Shown here one piece after another: positions 8,560-15,093 of a stretch of DNA of 64,000 bases. Both the position numbers and the translations under genes were made by a program. Source of the stretch: CAZMXP01 sp964570285 (lineage in GTDB: Bacteria > Planctomycetota > PLA2); the NCBI GenBank assembly GCA_964570285.1, contig CAZMXP010000011.1:1-64000 (forward strand), given 5' to 3'. Position 1 is the first letter of the stretch, and each line of letters starts with the position of its first letter. The notes below the pieces were generated by a model. It ran no database searches and was not told the origin of the DNA. It worked only from the letters and a program-made list of their open reading frames with translations.

Positions 8560-9966
8560 ATGCACTCGATCCGCCGCCGCCTCATGATCGCGCTCGCCGT
8601 CGGCGTGACGGCGCTGATCGCGGGGGCGGGCCTCTACGCGCAGCGCATCCTCGCGAGGCGCGCGGCGGAGCAGTTCGACGAGACGCTGCTCGGCAAGGCG
8701 CGCGCGCTCTTCGCGCTGACCGAGGAGGAGGAGGGCAAGATCGAGCTCGACTACAAGCCGGGCTTCCTGCCCGGCTTCGAGCGCGACGAGCGGCCCGACC
8801 ACTTCCAGTACTGGCTCGATGACGGAAGGCCCCTCGTGCGCTCCCCGCGCCTCGCCGCGGCGGAGCAGCTCCCGCACTCGGTCGCGTTCACGGCCGAGCC
8901 CATCTTCCGCGAGAGCCGCCTCGCCTCCGGCGCCACCTACCGCAGCGTGCAGATCGCTTTTGTCCCCAGGTCGAAGGGGCCGCTGCTTCCCGACCCGGAG
9001 AAGGGCGTCCGCGGCGTCATCCTCGTCGTCGGCAGCGACCGCGCGCCGCTCGACCTGCTGATCGCGCAGATGCGCTGGACGATCCTCGGCCCTGCGGCGG
9101 CGGCGATCCTGCTCGCGCTGCTGCTCGTCTGGCGCATGGTCGCCTCGGGCCTGCGCCCGCTCGACGAGATCTCGCGGCAGGTCGGCCGCCTCGACGCGGA
9201 GAACCTCGGCTCGCGCGTCGCCCTCCCCCGCGCCCCCTCCGAACTGGCCCCCATCGTGCACCAGCTCAACGCGCTGCTGACGCGCCTCGAGGAGGCCTTC
9301 CACCGCGAACGCCGCTTCACCGGCAACGTCGCGCACGAGCTGCGCACGCCGATCTCGGAGCTGCGCACGCTCGCCGAGGTGGCGGCGCGCTGGCCCGAGG
9401 AGGCGGACCGTTTCTACGGCGACGTCCTCGCGATCGCGTCGCAGATGGAGCGCATCGTGGCCGACCTGCTGCTGCTCGCGCGCTGCCAGGCGGGCGTCGA
9501 GCGCGTCGAGCCGCGCGCCGCCGACCTGCGTCGGATCGTGGAGGCGGGCTGCTCGCGGCTCGAGGGCCGCGCGCGGGAGAAGGGGTCGCAACTCCGCGTC
9601 GAGGTCGAGGACGACCTCACCGCGGCCTCCGATCCCGACAAGCTCGCGATCATCGTCGGGAACCTGCTCGAGAACGCCGTCTCCCACTCCCCGTCTCAAA
9701 GCGAGATCCGCTGCGTCGCGAGGCGGGAGGGGGGGGCGGTGCGGCTCGAGATCAGCAATCCGGCCGCCGCACTCGCCCCGGCCGACCTCGCCCGCCTCGG
9801 CGAGCCCTTCTGGCGCAAGGACGAGGCGCGCACGCCGCTGGGCCATTGCGGCCTCGGCCTCGCGATCGTCACGGCACTGGCGAAGCTGCTCCGCCACGAC
9901 CTCGAGTTCACGCTCGATCCGGACGGCGTTTTTCGCGCCCGGCTTCGCCTCCTAAGCTCGGCCTAA
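8560..9966 (+). CDS. Membrane sensor histidine kinase
   Basis: 468 residues: transmembrane helix 1 (about 8-30), a periplasmic sensor region of about 135 residues, transmembrane helix 2 (about 173-192), HAMP linker, HisKA with phospho-accepting His259 (GNVAHELRTPISE), and the HATPase domain with N-box LLENAVSHS, a weak G1 region and GHCGLGLAI. The usual DxGxG G1 motif is replaced by SNPAAAL, so ATP binding may be altered. It partners the response regulator immediately upstream. The periplasmic segment is rich in charged residues and contains no known sensor signature. Confidence 0.9.
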   Translation: MHSIRRRLMIALAVGVTALIAGAGLYAQRILARRAAEQFDETLLGKARALFALTEEEEGKIELDYKPGFLPGFERDERPDHFQYWLDDGRPLVRSPRLAAAEQLPHSVAFTAEPIFRESRLASGATYRSVQIAFVPRSKGPLLPDPEKGVRGVILVVGSDRAPLDLLIAQMRWTILGPAAAAILLALLLVWRMVASGLRPLDEISRQVGRLDAENLGSRVALPRAPSELAPIVHQLNALLTRLEEAFHRERRFTGNVAHELRTPISELRTLAEVAARWPEEADRFYGDVLAIASQMERIVADLLLLARCQAGVERVEPRAADLRRIVEAGCSRLEGRAREKGSQLRVEVEDDLTAASDPDKLAIIVGNLLENAVSHSPSQSEIRCVARREGGAVRLEISNPAAALAPADLARLGEPFWRKDEARTPLGHCGLGLAIVTALAKLLRHDLEFTLDPDGVFRARLRLLSSA

Positions 9967-9978
9967 GTTTCGGCCCCT

Positions 9979-9984
9979 TACAAT
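9979..9984 (+). promoter_or_regulatory. -10 box of the 10007 lipoprotein gene
   Basis: TACAAT 22 nt before the ATG at 10007; CAAGGAG (9991-9997) provides a ribosome-binding site, so this is a leadered transcript. Confidence 0.5.
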
Positions 9985-10006
9985 GGACGGCCAAGGAGTC
10001 CCGAAC

Positions 10007-10777
10007 ATGAACGCGCGTCGCCTCGTGTGGCTTTCGCTGCTGGTTGGCGGTTGCAGTCTCGCGGACGCGCTCGGCGGCGTCGACGAGGCGGGGAGCACGA
10101 TCGCCGCGACTCCCCGCGCGCCCGTTCCCGCCGTCGGCACTCTTCCGGGGGGCCCGGGGGACGAGGCGCCCCTGCCCGAGCCGACCTTCGCGCTCGCGAG
10201 CGAGGTCAGCCATTCGTACCTGCCGATGCGGCCGGGCATGGTCTGGGTCTACGAGGGCTACGACCATCTGCGCTTCCGCCGCGACGTGCTGCGCGTGCTC
10301 GCGGAGAAGCGGCTGATCCACGGCGTCGCGTGCACCGGCGTCCTGCAGGAGGTCTCGCTCGACGGCGTGCTCCACGAGAGGACCACGCTCTGGTACGCGC
10401 AGGACGACGCGGGCGGCGTCTGGCAGTTCGGCGAGCAGTCGATCGACTACGGCGACGGGCCCGCGAGGCTCACCGCGGACTCGTGGGAGGCGGGCCTGAA
10501 CGGCGACCTCCCGTGGCTCTACCTCGGTGCGGACCCGCTGCCGGGCAGCGTCTTCGGCGGCGAGCATGTGGGGCACGCGGAGCGGATCGTGGTGCGCGCG
10601 ACCGGCGTGCTCGCGGACGTGACCGCCGGCGTCTTCGGCGATTGCATCGAGATCGTCGAGAGCAACCCCGACGACCCCGAGGACGAGGATCTCATCATCT
10701 ACGCGCCGGACGTGGGCATGGTGTCGGAGCGGAGCAACTCGGGCTCGATCGAGCTCGTCTCCTTCACGCAGGAATAG
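10007..10777 (+). CDS. Predicted lipoprotein of unknown function
   Basis: 256 residues with a lipoprotein signal (LSLLVGGCSLAD, lipidated Cys at 15). The mature part starts with a Pro/Ala-rich linker and then a domain reading YLPMRPGMVWVYEG near residue 72, a pattern seen in secreted proteins with a repeated strand-rich fold where the first strand reads FPLxxGxxWxY. ATG 10007 was chosen over ATG 9983 because of the AAGGAG Shine-Dalgarno and because it puts the signal peptide at the N-terminus. No catalytic motif recognised. Confidence 0.7.
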   Translation: MNARRLVWLSLLVGGCSLADALGGVDEAGSTIAATPRAPVPAVGTLPGGPGDEAPLPEPTFALASEVSHSYLPMRPGMVWVYEGYDHLRFRRDVLRVLAEKRLIHGVACTGVLQEVSLDGVLHERTTLWYAQDDAGGVWQFGEQSIDYGDGPARLTADSWEAGLNGDLPWLYLGADPLPGSVFGGEHVGHAERIVVRATGVLADVTAGVFGDCIEIVESNPDDPEDEDLIIYAPDVGMVSERSNSGSIELVSFTQE

Positions 10778-10782
10778 CGCTC

Positions 10783-11733
10783 CTGCTGCCGCCGGTACGG
10801 ACCGCCGCCGATTACCGCGCGCTCCCGCGTGATCCCGCGTTCTGGCTCCCCGCCGCGTCGTCCATCGCGCGGCGGCACTCGCTGCCCCCCCCGGCCGCCG
10901 CGGACTGGCTCGGCGGCTCCGATGTCGTCTTCGCGCTCGGACCGTGGGCGGTGCTGAAGCTCGTCGCGCCCCCGTTCCACGGCGAGCACGAGGCGGAGGT
11001 CGTGGCGCTCCGGACGCTCTCGGCCCACCCCGAGATCCCCGCGCCGACCGTGCTCGCGCAGAGCGATCTCGAGGGGTGGCCCTACCTGGTGCAGACGCGC
11101 ATGCCCGGAACGACGGTCCGCGACGCGTGGCCGTCGCTCCCCGAGCCGCAACGCCGCGCCCTCCTCGCCCAGATCGGCGCGATGCTCGCGCGGCTGCACA
11201 GGATCCCTCCCGGCGGCCTCGCCGAGGTCGTCCCGCCCTGGGCGACGTTTCTCGCGCGCGAAGTGGCCGCCTGCCCCGAACGCCAGCGCCGCTGGGGGGT
11301 CCCGCCGCATCTCGCCGACGAGATCCCGTCCTACGTCCGCGCCGCGGGGCCGCTCGACGCACCGGCGCTCTTCCTCCATGCGGACGCCACGCCGGGCAAC
11401 CTCCTCGTCTCGGTCGAGGGCCATCTCTGCGCGCTCGTCGATTTCGGCGACGCGACCGTCGGCCATCCCGAGTACGACCTGCTCGTGCCGGCGCTCTTCC
11501 TCGCGCGCGGCGACGCGGCCCGCCTCGCGGCCCTCTTTCTCGGCTACGGCTACGCGCCCGCGCGATTGGACGCCGCCTGGCGCCGCCGCATGACCGCGCT
11601 CTCGCTGATCCACCGCTTCAACGACATGACCCGCTTCCTCGCGCCTGGGTCCCCGGGGGGCGCCCCGCCGCGCCCCGCCCCCCCGGCCCCCCCCGATCTG
11701 CACGCGTGGGAATCCGCGCTCTGGCCGGCCTAG
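10783..11733 (+). CDS. Aminoglycoside phosphotransferase/choline kinase-like protein
   Basis: About 316 residues with the kinase-like fold of the APH family: N-lobe with VVFALGPWAVLKL (ATP-binding Lys), then FLHADATPGNLLV (Brenner motif, HxDxxxxN), and LVDFGDATVGHPEYDL (the metal-binding D-x-G/D). Conserved N-terminal start codons are absent: in-frame candidates are ATA 10774 (overlapping the previous stop as ATAG) or CTG 10783/10786, downstream of CAGGA (10769-10773). The start given is therefore tentative. It is tightly linked to the upstream lipoprotein gene and convergent, 4-bp overlapping, with rsgA. Substrate unknown; antibiotic resistance cannot be inferred. Confidence 0.75.
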   Translation: MLPPVRTAADYRALPRDPAFWLPAASSIARRHSLPPPAAADWLGGSDVVFALGPWAVLKLVAPPFHGEHEAEVVALRTLSAHPEIPAPTVLAQSDLEGWPYLVQTRMPGTTVRDAWPSLPEPQRRALLAQIGAMLARLHRIPPGGLAEVVPPWATFLAREVAACPERQRRWGVPPHLADEIPSYVRAAGPLDAPALFLHADATPGNLLVSVEGHLCALVDFGDATVGHPEYDLLVPALFLARGDAARLAALFLGYGYAPARLDAAWRRRMTALSLIHRFNDMTRFLAPGSPGGAPPRPAPPAPPDLHAWESALWPA

Positions 11734-12782
11734 CCGTCGCGGTCGCGCCTCGCGTCGCGCCTGCGCGCCTTCAGGATGCGGCGCACGTTCGCCTTGTGTT
11801 CGCTGCGCAGCGCCTTCGAGCCCTTGCGCTCGTCGAACGCGATCTCGCGCTTCAGCTTCTCGTAGGCCTCGAGGCGGGCGGGGTCGAGCGCGCGCCGCAC
11901 CGCGCAGCCGGGCTCGCGCTCGTGGCGGCAGTCGCTGAAGCGGCAGCGCGACGCCAGCGTCTCCACCTCGGCGAAGACGTGCCGGACGCCCTCTTCCGCG
12001 TCGGCGACGCCGGCCTCGCGCACGCCCGGCGAGTCGAGCAGCAGCGCGCCGCCGGGGAGCCGCACGAGTTCGCGGTGCGTCGTCGTGTGCCGTCCGCGGT
12101 CGTCCTCGGGGCGCACCGACGCCGTCGCGAGCCACGCCTCGCCGGCGAGACGGTTCAGCAGAGTCGACTTGCCGACGCCGGAGGCGCCGAGCAGCGCGAA
12201 GGTCTTGCCTGCCTGCAATCGGGTCGCGAGCGCGTCGCAGCCCGCGCCGGTCGTCGCCGACAGCAGATGGAGGGGGGCCCGGGGGGCGACGGCGCGCGCC
12301 TCTTCGACGAACGGCGTCGCGTCGCCGCAGAGGTCGGACTTCGACAGCACGAGGATCGGCTCCGCGCCCCCCTCGTAGACGAGCGCGCAGAACCGCTCGA
12401 GGCGGCGCGGGCTGAAGTCGAGGTTGCACGAACTCATCACGAGCACGAAGTCGACGTTCGCGGCGAGCACCTGGATGCCGGGCGAGCCGTCGGGGGGGCG
12501 GCGCGAGAGCGCCGTGCGGCGCGGCAGCACGGCGCGGATGACGGCGGGGCCGTCGCCGCTTCCGGCGCGCACGGCGGCCCAATCGCCGACGGCGGGCCAA
12601 TCGGCGGACCCGTTGCGCAGGCGGCCCGAGGGCTCGGCCCAGCGCTCGGCGTCGGGACACTGGATGCGGTAGCGGGAACGGTGGGCTGCGACGACGCGCG
12701 CCGGGACCTCCGGCGGGCGGGCGTGGGATTCGAAGAGGCGGCATGTCGCGTCGTCGAATCCCCAGGAGGCGAGGGGATGCAC
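11730..12782 (-). CDS. rsgA: Ribosome small-subunit-dependent GTPase RsgA
   Basis: 350 residues with the diagnostic circularly permuted GTPase order: OB-fold first, then G4 LSKSD (146-150), G5 LLSATTGAG, G1 GASGVGKST (199-207), and G3 DSPG (250-253). The C-terminal zinc-binding domain has the Cys-Cys-His-Cys set in CRFSDCRHEREPGC. RsgA assists late 30S subunit maturation. C-terminal basic tail (RRRDARRDRDG) is typical. A Shine-Dalgarno-like GGAG lies about 13 nt upstream of the ATG; no TANNNT box is seen. Confidence 0.95.
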   Translation of the reverse strand: MHPLASWGFDDATCRLFESHARPPEVPARVVAAHRSRYRIQCPDAERWAEPSGRLRNGSADWPAVGDWAAVRAGSGDGPAVIRAVLPRRTALSRRPPDGSPGIQVLAANVDFVLVMSSCNLDFSPRRLERFCALVYEGGAEPILVLSKSDLCGDATPFVEEARAVAPRAPLHLLSATTGAGCDALATRLQAGKTFALLGASGVGKSTLLNRLAGEAWLATASVRPEDDRGRHTTTHRELVRLPGGALLLDSPGVREAGVADAEEGVRHVFAEVETLASRCRFSDCRHEREPGCAVRRALDPARLEAYEKLKREIAFDERKGSKALRSEHKANVRRILKARRRDARRDRDG

Positions 12783-12978
12783 GGGGAGTCTCCACGGTGG
12801 GGTTGCGACCGGACCGCGCGCGGGGCGCGGAAGGGGCCACGACCGCGGGCCGCGGAGAGCGCCCTGGAGGGCGCGCTAGCGACGCGCGGAGGTGAAGGCG
12901 GCGGGGAAGGATCGGGATACACGCACAGGCACCTCCTTTCGAGGCTTGCAGTTTCGCGCGGCGGCGCGGCCTGTCAAC

Positions 12979-12984
12979 GATAAT
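12979..12984 (+). promoter_or_regulatory. -10 box of the DUF1330 gene, near-leaderless spacing
   Basis: GATAAT ends 7 nt before the ATG at 12992, with no Shine-Dalgarno sequence between. Confidence 0.55.
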
Positions 12985-12991
12985 CGGCGGC

Positions 12992-13285
12992 ATGGCCGCC
13001 TACGTCATCGTCGAGATCGCGATCCAGGACCCCGTCCGCTACGAGGAGTACAAGCGCCTCGCCGGGCCGACCATCCCGCTTCATGGGGGGCGCTATCTCG
13101 CCCGCGGCGGCGCGAGCGAGCTGCTGGAGGGAGACCGCTCCCCGGCCCGCATCGTGGTGCTGGAATTCCCCACGCTGGCCAAGGCGCGCGCCTGGTGGGG
13201 GTCGCCCGAGTACTCGGCGGCGAAGGCCATCCGGCAGTCGTGCGCGACGGCGCGGATGATCGTCGTCGAGGGGGTCAGTTCCTGA
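12992..13285 (+). CDS. DUF1330 family protein
   Basis: 97 residues matching the small ferredoxin-like DUF1330 family in length and pattern: AYVIVEIAIQDPVRYEEYK at the N-terminus, GGRYLARGG in the middle, and IVVLEFPTLAKARAWWGSPEY followed by a C-terminal strand. Function is not established; the family adopts a dimeric alpha/beta barrel fold related to ABM monooxygenases. Its TGA stop (13283-13285) sits in a perfect palindrome also containing the stop of the convergent selenoprotein gene, with which it overlaps by 11 bp. Confidence 0.85.
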   Translation: MAAYVIVEIAIQDPVRYEEYKRLAGPTIPLHGGRYLARGGASELLEGDRSPARIVVLEFPTLAKARAWWGSPEYSAAKAIRQSCATARMIVVEGVSS

Positions 13286-13292
13286 CCCCCTC
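13268..13292. terminator. Bidirectional palindrome containing both stop codons of convergent genes
   Basis: Perfect 11-bp arms (GAGGGGGTCAG and CTGACCCCCTC) around a TTC loop. The TGA of the DUF1330 gene and, on the other strand, the TGA of the AhpD-like selenoprotein gene both lie inside. A strong GC hairpin without a U tract; likely a shared terminator. Confidence 0.65.
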
Positions 13293-13931
13293 GCCCCCCC
13301 CCTTCCCTTCCGGCGGCGCGAAGACGTTCTCCCGCTCCAGCGGCACGCCGAAGGCGTCGGCGAGGCGGTTCATCGTGCTGTAGCGGCAGATGGCCAGCGT
13401 GAGTTCGACGATCTGCGCATCGTTGAGGTGGGGGCGCAGCGCATCGACATTGGCCCTGCGCACCGTGGCGGGGTCGCGGGCGACCTTGCGCGCGAACGAG
13501 AAGACCGCCTCGCGCATCGGGTCGCCCCTGCCTTCGCCGAAACGGTAGACCTGCTTCTCCGGTAGGCCCGCCAACTGCGCGCCCATGACGACGTGGCCCA
13601 TTCAGTAGAAGCAGTCGTTGCTCTCCGAGACGACGTAGAAGACCTCCGACAGGAGCCGCCGGTCGAGGGTGCCCTCCTTGCCGAGCGCCTCCCACGCCGC
13701 CATCTCGGCGCGCCACGTCTTCGGCATGTGCGCGGCGACGCGCGCGAGGTTCGGGGCGGCGCGCCCGCGGTAGCCGGGCATCGTCGCGCGCGCCTTCTTC
13801 TCCGGGACGAGCGGCAGGAAGGCCTCGCGGCCGCGCGTCGCCTCGAGCGCCGCCGCGGTCCTGACCTCGCCGCGGCTCGCCGCGCAGGAGGTGGCCAAGA
13901 GGAGGGCGATCAGGGAAGGGGCGTGGCGCAT
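13275..13931 (-). CDS. AhpD-like selenoprotein (CxxU), predicted lipoprotein
   Basis: 218 residues if the in-frame TGA at 13602-13604 is read as selenocysteine 110. The reading frame is open on both sides: 109 codons before and 108 after. Around the TGA the protein reads ESNDCFY-U-MGHVVMGAQLAGLP, which is the carboxymuconolactone decarboxylase/AhpD active site with Cys107, Sec in place of the second, nucleophilic Cys, and His113. AhpD-like proteins reduce peroxides or relay electrons. Lipoprotein-type signal LLLATSCAAS (Cys16) places it in the cell envelope. A hairpin 17-39 nt after the UGA fits a SECIS. Leaderless promoter, TATGCT 6 nt before ATG 13931. Ordinary annotation would give two fragments. 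Confidence 0.9.
13563..13585 (-). promoter_or_regulatory. Putative bacterial SECIS hairpin of the AhpD-like gene
   Basis: In the mRNA, nt 17-39 after the UGA can fold into a stem of 8 pairs plus one G-G mismatch with apical loop AGUUG (G in position 2). Distance and loop match the bacterial SECIS model (apical loop about 16-37 nt after UGA). Confidence 0.65.
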
Positions 13932-13937
13932 GCGCCA

Positions 13938-13943
13938 AGCATA
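13938..13943 (-). promoter_or_regulatory. -10 box, leaderless spacing (AhpD-like selenoprotein)
   Basis: TATGCT ends exactly 6 nt before the ATG at 13931. Confidence 0.6.
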
Positions 13944-13960
13944 CGCGACGCGGGCCGCCC

Positions 13961-14479
13961 TCAGGGCGCGGCCAGCGACTCGAGCAGCGCCTTCAGCGCC
14001 GCGTACTCCTCCGGGATCGCGAGGTTGTGCTCCGTCAGGTTGAAGACGGCCACAGGCACGTTCTTGCGGTCGAGGATGACGACGTCGCGGTAGACGACCT
14101 CCCAGCCGGTCCAGACGTCGTCCGCCACCGTGTCCTGCAGCCAGCAGAGGTCGCGGCCGGCGCAGTTCTCCGCGTTGCCGGACTCGCCGCCGACGAGGTT
14201 GATGCCGCCGAGCAGGATCGCGCCCGTGCCGAGTTCCCGTTGCATCTGGTCGAGGTAGCCGAACTGGCTACGGCAATACCCTCACGTCGCATCGCCGAAG
14301 TACCAGCCGCTGACGAAGCCGATCCGGTCCCTCGGGGAGACGCCCGCATCGAAGGTCGCCGAGTTCGGGTTGACATCGAGGAGCAGGAAGTCCGGGGCCA
14401 GCGGGAGGCCGGCCGGCGGCCCGCCGCCGCGGCAGCCGGCGGCGAGGACGAGCGCGAGAAGCAGGGCGGACCGTTGCAT
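13961..14479 (-). CDS. Thioredoxin-fold selenoprotein lipoprotein (UxxC)
   Basis: 172 residues if TGA 14282-14284 is Sec66: 65 codons before it, 106 after. The N-terminus is a lipoprotein signal ending LAAGC (Cys16). The mature protein starts PDFLLLDVNPNSATF and continues VSPRDRIGFVSGWYFGDAT-U-GYC-RSQFGYLDQM, the redoxin layout of strand, active-site helix, with U66-G-Y-C69 in the thioredoxin CxxC position. A second half with VYRDVVILDRKNVPVAVFNL contains the usual later strands. A 6-bp hairpin with loop AGUUC begins 10 nt after the UGA. Leaderless TAGACT box 6 nt before ATG. Acts presumably on extracytoplasmic disulfides; substrate unknown. Without recoding it would be annotated as an unrelated short lipoprotein and a headless fragment. 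Confidence 0.9.
14255..14271 (-). promoter_or_regulatory. Putative SECIS hairpin of the UxxC lipoprotein gene
   Basis: Arms GUAGCC and GGCUAC, six perfect pairs, loop AGUUC with G in position 2, beginning 10 nt after the UGA, close to the 11 nt of the E. coli fdhF element. Confidence 0.7.
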
Positions 14480-14485
14480 GCCCCC

Positions 14486-14491
14486 AGTCTA
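14486..14491 (-). promoter_or_regulatory. -10 box, leaderless spacing (UxxC lipoprotein)
   Basis: TAGACT ends exactly 6 nt before the ATG at 14479. Confidence 0.65.
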
Positions 14492-14550
14492 CCCCGGGAT
14501 CGGTGCGGGCGAGGGCGCGCGCCGCGCGACGCAAGTGTTGCAACGGGGTG

Positions 14551-15030
14551 TCAGCGTGAGGCGAGGTGCAGCACCGTCCGCCCCCCGTCCACGCCCACGT
14601 CCGCGCGCACGGTCGCCGCGCCGGACGCGGGGAGGTCGCCCCGCAACGGGAACGCCGACGGCCAGCCGCGGATGCGGAACGTCCCTCCCCCCGCGCCCCC
14701 CTCCACCGTCCCCTTGGCGACGATGGTGATGCCCCGCGTGCGGATCCCCTGCCGCCAGAGCGCGGGGCGGATCGCGGCGAAGTCGAGCACGCGGTCGCGC
14801 GCGGGGACGATGCCGATCCGAAGGGAGCCGATCGGCGCATCGATCGATTGGACGCCCTCCAGGCGTCCGAGGGCGCGCTCCGCGCCCCGCACTCAGAGCA
14901 GTCACTCGATGCGGTCCACCGCGACGTGGACCTGCCGCAGCCCGGAATCGAGGATCGCGGGCGAGTTCGGGGGTGTCGTCGCGCAGCCGAGCGCGACGGC
15001 GAGCAGGAGCGGGAGCGATCTGGTATCCAT
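14551..15030 (-). CDS. HMA-domain-like lipoprotein with double selenocysteine (UxxU)
   Basis: 159 residues if two TGA codons, 14902-14904 and 14893-14895, encode Sec43 and Sec46. Signal peptide with lipobox LALGC-like (VALGCATT, Cys16). The mature domain reads RQVHVAVDRIE-U-LL-U-VRGAERALGRLEGVQSIDA, matching the beta-alpha-beta pattern of heavy-metal-associated (MerP/CopZ-type) domains, in which the corresponding residues are the metal-binding CxxC and the helix ends in L-x-GV-x-S/x. Hence both metal-binding Cys are replaced by Sec. The domain continues to about residue 110, followed by a short strand-rich C-terminus. Two consecutive GC hairpins follow the second UGA, one per UGA. TAGGCT lies 6 nt before the ATG. 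A metal or selenium-ligand role is inferred; the diselenide/diselenolate pair is unusual. Confidence 0.85.
14850..14868 (-). promoter_or_regulatory. Putative SECIS hairpin 2 of the UxxU gene
   Basis: Arms GGACGCC and GGCGUCC (7 perfect pairs), loop UGGAG with G in position 2; apical loop 32-36 nt after the second UGA. Confidence 0.6.
14871..14887 (-). promoter_or_regulatory. Putative SECIS hairpin 1 of the UxxU gene
   Basis: Arms GGGCGC and GCGCCC (6 perfect pairs), loop GGAGC with G in position 1; apical loop 21-25 nt after the first UGA and 12-16 after the second. Confidence 0.6.
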
Positions 15031-15036
15031 GGGCGG

Positions 15037-15042
15037 AGCCTA
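15037..15042 (-). promoter_or_regulatory. -10 box, leaderless spacing (UxxU lipoprotein)
   Basis: TAGGCT ends exactly 6 nt before the ATG at 15030. The divergent redoxin gene has its own TACAAT 25 bp away. Confidence 0.6.
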
Positions 15043-15066
15043 GCACGCCTCCTCGAGGGGGGGCGT

Positions 15067-15072
15067 TACAAT
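15067..15072 (+). promoter_or_regulatory. -10 box of the redoxin selenoprotein gene
   Basis: TACAAT 21 nt before the ATG at 15094, followed by the Shine-Dalgarno GGAGAGGAG (15081-15089): a leadered transcript, unlike its divergent neighbour. Confidence 0.55.
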
Positions 15073-15093
15073 GCCCCGCCGGAGAGGAGTCGC

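Noticed and set aside
5178..8822. Very long reading frames on the opposite strand of real genes (for example 1214 codons here)
   Set aside because: In this GC-rich sequence stop codons are rare on all frames. These overlap genes with clear domains, show Arg/Pro/Ala-rich text and no motif.
10007..11733. Antibiotic resistance kinase
   Set aside because: The APH-like fold is shared by many kinases; no residues tie it to aminoglycosides.
14551..14553. Third TGA of the UxxU gene as another Sec
   Set aside because: The frame after it has no similarity to any fold and overlaps the next gene's promoter; it is the true stop.
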